Shown here: piece by piece, positions 60,595 through 64,000 of the stretch
Layout of the letters: every line of letters starts with the position of its first letter
Position numbering within the stretch: position 1 is the first letter of the stretch
Assembly: GCF_003807585.1 (NCBI RefSeq)
Contig: NZ_RMBX01000004.1
Span: 124,001 to 188,000 of the forward strand
Reading direction: 5' to 3'
Length of the DNA: 64,000 nt
Origin: Chitinophaga barathri
GTDB lineage: Bacteria; Bacteroidota; Bacteroidia; Chitinophagales; Chitinophagaceae
The notes under the pieces: model-generated
What the model was told of the DNA's origin: nothing
Databases searched by the model: none
Seen by the model: only the letters and a program-made list of their open reading frames with translations
Program-made: the position numbers and the translations under genes

Positions 60595-61040
60595 ATAAAG
60601 GGATCTTGTTTTGGGTCAGCGTGAATGGCTGTGCATTAAAGATATTATTTCAGATTAGAACAAAGTGTTAAAAAAGGATGGCTGGCGGGCAGTTTGACAC
60701 GGGTATACGTATCGGTGATACCCCATGCCGGGGCTGGGAAAGATCCGGGGAAACCGGTGGCTAAAAAAGGCTGCTCTGCACGGGCGGCATTTTGTTTTTC
60801 AGGCGGGCAAAAAAAATAAACCAAACGGGTGCTTTCATTGTTTTACAATTGTACAGCCCGACCCGCCAGACGCGCCGGGTCTGAATATATTGCTGTTTCC
60901 TGTAACCAGGAATGGTTTTGACCACCTATAAAGAACAGCATACCAACCCCTCCGGAGCAAACAACACTTTTAGCCCTCACACTGACTGTGCCGTAAAAGC
61001 GGCCACACAATTGACTTATTCCGGGATTAATCATCAATTT
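60595..61040. other. intergenic region, S41 / OMP divergent
   Basis: A 446-bp region between divergent starts. Several runs of A (about 60670, 60767, 60810) are seen, and an inverted word GGTAT...ATACC at about 60702-60722. No gene or promoter with good score was found. Confidence 0.45.
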
Positions 61041-61967
61041 ATGGAACATAACCATTATCCAGTGCGGATACTGCTGCTGTGGTGTCTGTGTTTGTTCACC
61101 ACGGCGGGCAGCGCCCAGGTAACCGCGCAATCGCTGCTCAGCGAAAGCCCTGGCCGGGAGGAAGGTTTGTACCCTCCGCTATCCAAAGACAAAAAACCGA
61201 AACCGACACCGCCCTGGTATGTGGACCGCTTCCGCGTCTCGGCCGGCGTTTTTTTTCCTATCAACAATACGGATGTTTCCGTAGGCACACAGGACGGCAC
61301 GATAGGCACCAATATCGATTTCGAGAACGATCTTGGGTTCAATAAAAACACCTTCACCTTCATGGGGGATTTCCAGTGGAGGATTTCCCGCCGCTCCCGT
61401 TTGAACTTCAATTATTTCCGTGTGGCGAGGACCTCCGAGTACACCCTGCAAAGGGATATTACTTTCGGCGAACATACCTATCCTGTAGATGGCGGTATCA
61501 GGGCCATTTTTAACACGGATATCTTTCGTTTGTCCTATGGGTATGCCTTTTTCACCAACCCGAAATTTGAAGCCGGCCTGCTGGTAGGCGCGCACGTGGT
61601 AGGGCTTGACGCGGGCATTGCCCTGTACGGGAATACGGCGAGTATTGAATTTAGGGATGATTTTGGGATCACCGCGCCGTTGCCGGACGTGGGCATATGG
61701 GGCGGTTATGCATTCAGCAGCCGCTGGTATGTCAATGCCGAGTTCGATTACCTTGCGCTTACCGTAGGGGATTACAAAGGCCGCATCCTCGGGTACAATT
61801 TGAATGTGCATTACCGTATCATAGACCGCCTGGACGCAGCGATAGGGTATACCGGTCTGAATGCGAGGGTGGATGCGGATAAGGAACGGCTGGTGGGGTA
61901 TTTTAAATGGGGGTACAACGGCCCGTCGCTGACGGTGTCTTATTCCTTCGGGAAAAAACCATGGTGA
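61041..61967 (+). CDS. outer membrane beta-barrel protein
   Basis: A 308-aa protein; the Met at 61041 begins a signal peptide (PVRILLLWCLCLFTTAGSAQ). The mature part is a beta-barrel with alternating strands (FRVSAGVFFPINNTDVSVG, RRSRLNFNYFRVARTSEY, IFRLSYGYAFFTNPKFEAGLLVGAHV, VNAEFDYLALTVGDYKGRILGYNLNVHYRI) ending in SLTVSYSFGKKPW. It probably forms an 8 to 10-stranded outer membrane barrel of unknown role. It lies upstream of the sigma gene. Confidence 0.82.
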   Translation: MEHNHYPVRILLLWCLCLFTTAGSAQVTAQSLLSESPGREEGLYPPLSKDKKPKPTPPWYVDRFRVSAGVFFPINNTDVSVGTQDGTIGTNIDFENDLGFNKNTFTFMGDFQWRISRRSRLNFNYFRVARTSEYTLQRDITFGEHTYPVDGGIRAIFNTDIFRLSYGYAFFTNPKFEAGLLVGAHVVGLDAGIALYGNTASIEFRDDFGITAPLPDVGIWGGYAFSSRWYVNAEFDYLALTVGDYKGRILGYNLNVHYRIIDRLDAAIGYTGLNARVDADKERLVGYFKWGYNGPSLTVSYSFGKKPW

Positions 61968-62039
61968 CGTCCGCATCACAATAATTTATTATCGATCAAA
62001 TAGAATTCTCTCTACATTTACGGCTACCATCCGTAAAAA

Positions 62040-62615
62040 ATGCAACACGCAGGCGCAGAGTCATTATTGTTCAATGCTATCAGGCAGGGCGATGAAAAAG
62101 CCCTGGAGATAGTATTTCTGCGATATTACAGGCTGCTGTGCCGTTATGCGGCGGGTATCCTCAAAAATGAAGCGGAAGGGCAGGAAGCCGCCGCCGATGT
62201 ATTCCTTGCGCTCTGGGAAAAAAGAGAAACGATCGATATCAAAGTAAACCTGCGGCAATACCTAATGGCGATGACGCGGCACCGCTCCCTGCGCAGGCTG
62301 CAAAATGCCGCCCGGCAGCCCGTGGCGGTAGCCCTTACGGACGACGCGCTGCTGGAATACGAACAAAGCGTGTATCGTCCCGCGCCGGAAGAGACCGTCT
62401 CTGAAACCTCCGCCTATCTCGCCACCTGCATCAGCAAACTGCCCCCGCAACGAAGGGAGGTGTTCCTGCTCAATAAAATAGAAGGGCTGTCCTATGCGGA
62501 AGTAGCCCTGCGCCTGGGCCTCTCCGAAAAAACAGTCAAAAACCAGGTATACCGCGCTATGCTCCAGCTCAAGGAACTCTCCCTCGTGCTGTTCCTGATC
62601 TACTACCGCTCATAG
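62040..62615 (+). CDS. ECF sigma-70 factor (SusCD type)
   Basis: A 191-aa sigma factor of the FecI/SigV-like Bacteroidota type: FNAIRQGDEKALEIVFLRYYRLLCRYAAGILKN, DVFLALWEKRETIDI, PPQRREVFLLNKIEGLSYAEVALRLGLSEKTVKNQVYRAMLQL. It is followed by FecR and SusC genes, so it is controlled by the FecR anti-sigma factor. It is independent from the orphan sigma factor at 2403. Confidence 0.95.
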   Translation: MQHAGAESLLFNAIRQGDEKALEIVFLRYYRLLCRYAAGILKNEAEGQEAAADVFLALWEKRETIDIKVNLRQYLMAMTRHRSLRRLQNAARQPVAVALTDDALLEYEQSVYRPAPEETVSETSAYLATCISKLPPQRREVFLLNKIEGLSYAEVALRLGLSEKTVKNQVYRAMLQLKELSLVLFLIYYRS

Positions 62616-62720
62616 TTTTTTTCACACAGGCTTAATATTTAGTTAACACAGCCGGGTGGGCCGCAAGCCCCCTTCCAGGTATCTATGTATACAAGGGGCC
62701 GCAAATCCCGGCAGATACCT

Positions 62721-63731
62721 ATGTCAGAAAAACAATCCCTTGAATGGGACCTGGTACACAAAATAATGGCAGGCTCCGCCACCGCGGAAGAATTGCAGCA
62801 ATGGGAAATGCTGACGGCCCGGCAGGCGGAATATGCGGACCTGTTGCATTTGCTTAAAAATGTAGAGGCTAAACAGCGGGATATCACATCGCCGTTTTAC
62901 GCCACAGATGCATGGGAGCAGTTCAGGACGCGCCTTCCACGGACGGCCACTGTAGCGGAGCTGCCGCGGCACCGCAAAATATTCCCGCTCCGGAAAATAG
63001 CCGCTGTTGCGGCCGCAATAGCCATTCTCGCCGGGGCGGCCCTCTTCCTGCTCAGGCGGGAACAAATCCCCGAACATCACAATGCTGCCCGGTTTGTCAC
63101 TTATACCGTACCCGGTGGGGAACAAAAGCTCGTCACCCTCCCGGATGGCTCACGCATCTGGATCAATGCGGGTTCCGTGCTGAAGATCCCCGCGCAATGG
63201 AACGATGACGCTCCCCGCGAAATATGGCTGGAAGGAGAAAGTTTTTTTGACGTGCAACCCGATGCCGCCCGCCCTTTCACCGTACACACCAACCAAACCA
63301 CCATCGAGGTGCTGGGCACTTCCTTCAACGTGGACGCTTATGACCAGGCGCCTGTTGCGGTCACCGTGGCGACGGGTAAAGTGCGGTTTTCCGCTGCTAA
63401 TGGCCGCTCGGTAACCCTCGTGCAAAACCAGCTCGCGGAAATGACCCGCAGCGGCGAACTCCGCAGCGGCCCGGCGGATGCATCCGTATACAGCATATGG
63501 CGGGAGGGCGTGCTCCGGTTTCACGACGAGCCGCTGCCTGAAGTGTTCCGTACGCTCGAACGCCGGTTTAATGTAAAAGTGAAAACAAAAGGAAATGCAG
63601 GCACGGGCCTGTATTGTACGGCCACATTCGCCAGGGGGGAGTCGCTTGAAAATATCCTGGAGAGCTTCCGGCATATCTACGGCCTGAAGATTACCCGCAA
63701 TTCGGAGGAGATTATCATTCAATCAAAATAA
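62721..63731 (+). CDS. FecR-like anti-sigma factor
   Basis: A 336-aa membrane protein from the Met at 62721; an in-frame upstream Met adds a charged stretch. The cytoplasmic helical part (WDLVHKIMAGSATAEELQQWEML) is followed by one TM segment (about 90-110) and the FecR periplasmic domain (VTLPDGSRIWINAGSVLKIP, WLEGESFFDVQPDAARPFTVHT, IEVLGTSFNVDAY) and then a secretin/TonB-like C-terminal part (FRTLERRFNVKVKTK). It holds the ECF sigma until a SusC-type receptor signals. Confidence 0.95.
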   Translation: MSEKQSLEWDLVHKIMAGSATAEELQQWEMLTARQAEYADLLHLLKNVEAKQRDITSPFYATDAWEQFRTRLPRTATVAELPRHRKIFPLRKIAAVAAAIAILAGAALFLLRREQIPEHHNAARFVTYTVPGGEQKLVTLPDGSRIWINAGSVLKIPAQWNDDAPREIWLEGESFFDVQPDAARPFTVHTNQTTIEVLGTSFNVDAYDQAPVAVTVATGKVRFSAANGRSVTLVQNQLAEMTRSGELRSGPADASVYSIWREGVLRFHDEPLPEVFRTLERRFNVKVKTKGNAGTGLYCTATFARGESLENILESFRHIYGLKITRNSEEIIIQSK

Positions 63732-63800
63732 AACACCCGGTACGCATCGCCAAATGACTATACCGGGCATTATTCATTCTTAAAAGTTCAAATCAAAAGT

Positions 63801-64000
63801 ATGCAAAAAATGATCTCCTGTGCCTGTTGCCGGAAAAAAGCGCCCGGGCTCCGGCTGTTTTACCGGCTGTTAAGCGTTATTTTATTTTTCTGCCTGCAGG
63901 CGCCGGCGCAGGACGCAGGCCAGCCGAAGGTGGACCTCGATGCCGACAACCAGCCGCTTGAAAATATTTTCCGCCTGCTGGAAAAACAAACCGGCCTCTC
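63801..64000 (+). CDS. susC-like: SusC/RagA family TonB-dependent transporter, 3' end outside window
   Basis: The first 66 residues: signal peptide ending in APAQ and start of an STN (secretin/TonB N-terminal) domain (VDLDADNQPLENIFRLLEKQTGLS). The STN domain marks the signal-transducing SusC type that works with the ECF sigma and FecR gene pair directly upstream. The gene continues beyond the window. Confidence 0.88.
   Translation, partial: MQKMISCACCRKKAPGLRLFYRLLSVILFFCLQAPAQDAGQPKVDLDADNQPLENIFRLLEKQTGL

Overview
The window looks like a chromosomal segment of a Bacteroidota bacterium of the Chitinophaga type. The support is a SusC/SusD pair with a DUF5689 partner, a second ECF sigma/FecR/SusC (STN) set cut by the right edge, many lipoprotein signals with a Cys lipobox, Bacteroidota promoters of the TAnnTTTG kind, MocR, LacI, WYL, LytTR and AraC regulators, and an ImuA/ImuB/DnaE2 mutasome. 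No rRNA, prophage, IS element or CRISPR array was seen.

Layout. 0-3 kb: two related DUF4302-like genes (the first cut by the left edge) and an orphan ECF sigma factor. 3-13 kb: bestrophin-like channel with a barrel-like partner, small membrane and ABM-like proteins, AraC regulator, SDR, a possible domain remnant, a large propeller/cytochrome c lipoprotein and a VOC-GNAT fusion. 13-16 kb: LacI regulator, a lipoprotein, a PHA-system-like protein and a long intergenic region. 16-25 kb: SusC-SusD-DUF5689 unit, a frameshifted DUF1772 gene and a Tat-exported Gfo/Idh/MocA oxidoreductase. 25-33 kb: GNAT, MocR, lipase, a large exported protein and an FAD dehydrogenase. 33-37 kb: the most unusual locus, a WYL regulator facing a tRNA-like RNA and a RING/TerD-like protein. 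37-41 kb: two ferritin-like proteins, a Trp-rich repeat protein and alkaline phosphatase. 41-49.5 kb: mostly small metabolic genes, a thioredoxin-like protein and a LytTR regulator. 49.6-50.7 kb: an AT-richer cassette of two tandem small basic proteins and a TIR/NDT-like Rossmann protein. 50.8-58.3 kb: histidine kinase, then imuA-imuB-dnaE2 and a PAP2 phosphatase. 58.3-64 kb: S41 peptidase, outer membrane protein, ECF sigma, FecR and the start of a SusC gene.

The best candidate for an undescribed system is 33.0-36.8 kb. A WYL regulator and an RNA/protein unit are divergent. Between them lie two inverted copies of one operator (AAGTGCGCAAATG-N3-TGCGCA), each beside a recognisable promoter element. 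The rightward transcript starts with a 117-nt RNA that has perfect tRNA acceptor, D and T arms, but its anticodon arm is replaced by about 50 nt with its own GNRA-capped hairpin. A further structured stretch repeats motifs from that insert and leads into a 745-aa protein with a zinc-binding CxH...CxxC motif and a TerD-like C-terminus. I infer an inducible ribonucleoprotein or RNA-damage response module. The cassette at 49.6-50.7 kb is the second candidate, as a possible toxin/defence unit. All functional statements rest on reading the translated sequence and on memory of protein families; no database search was run.
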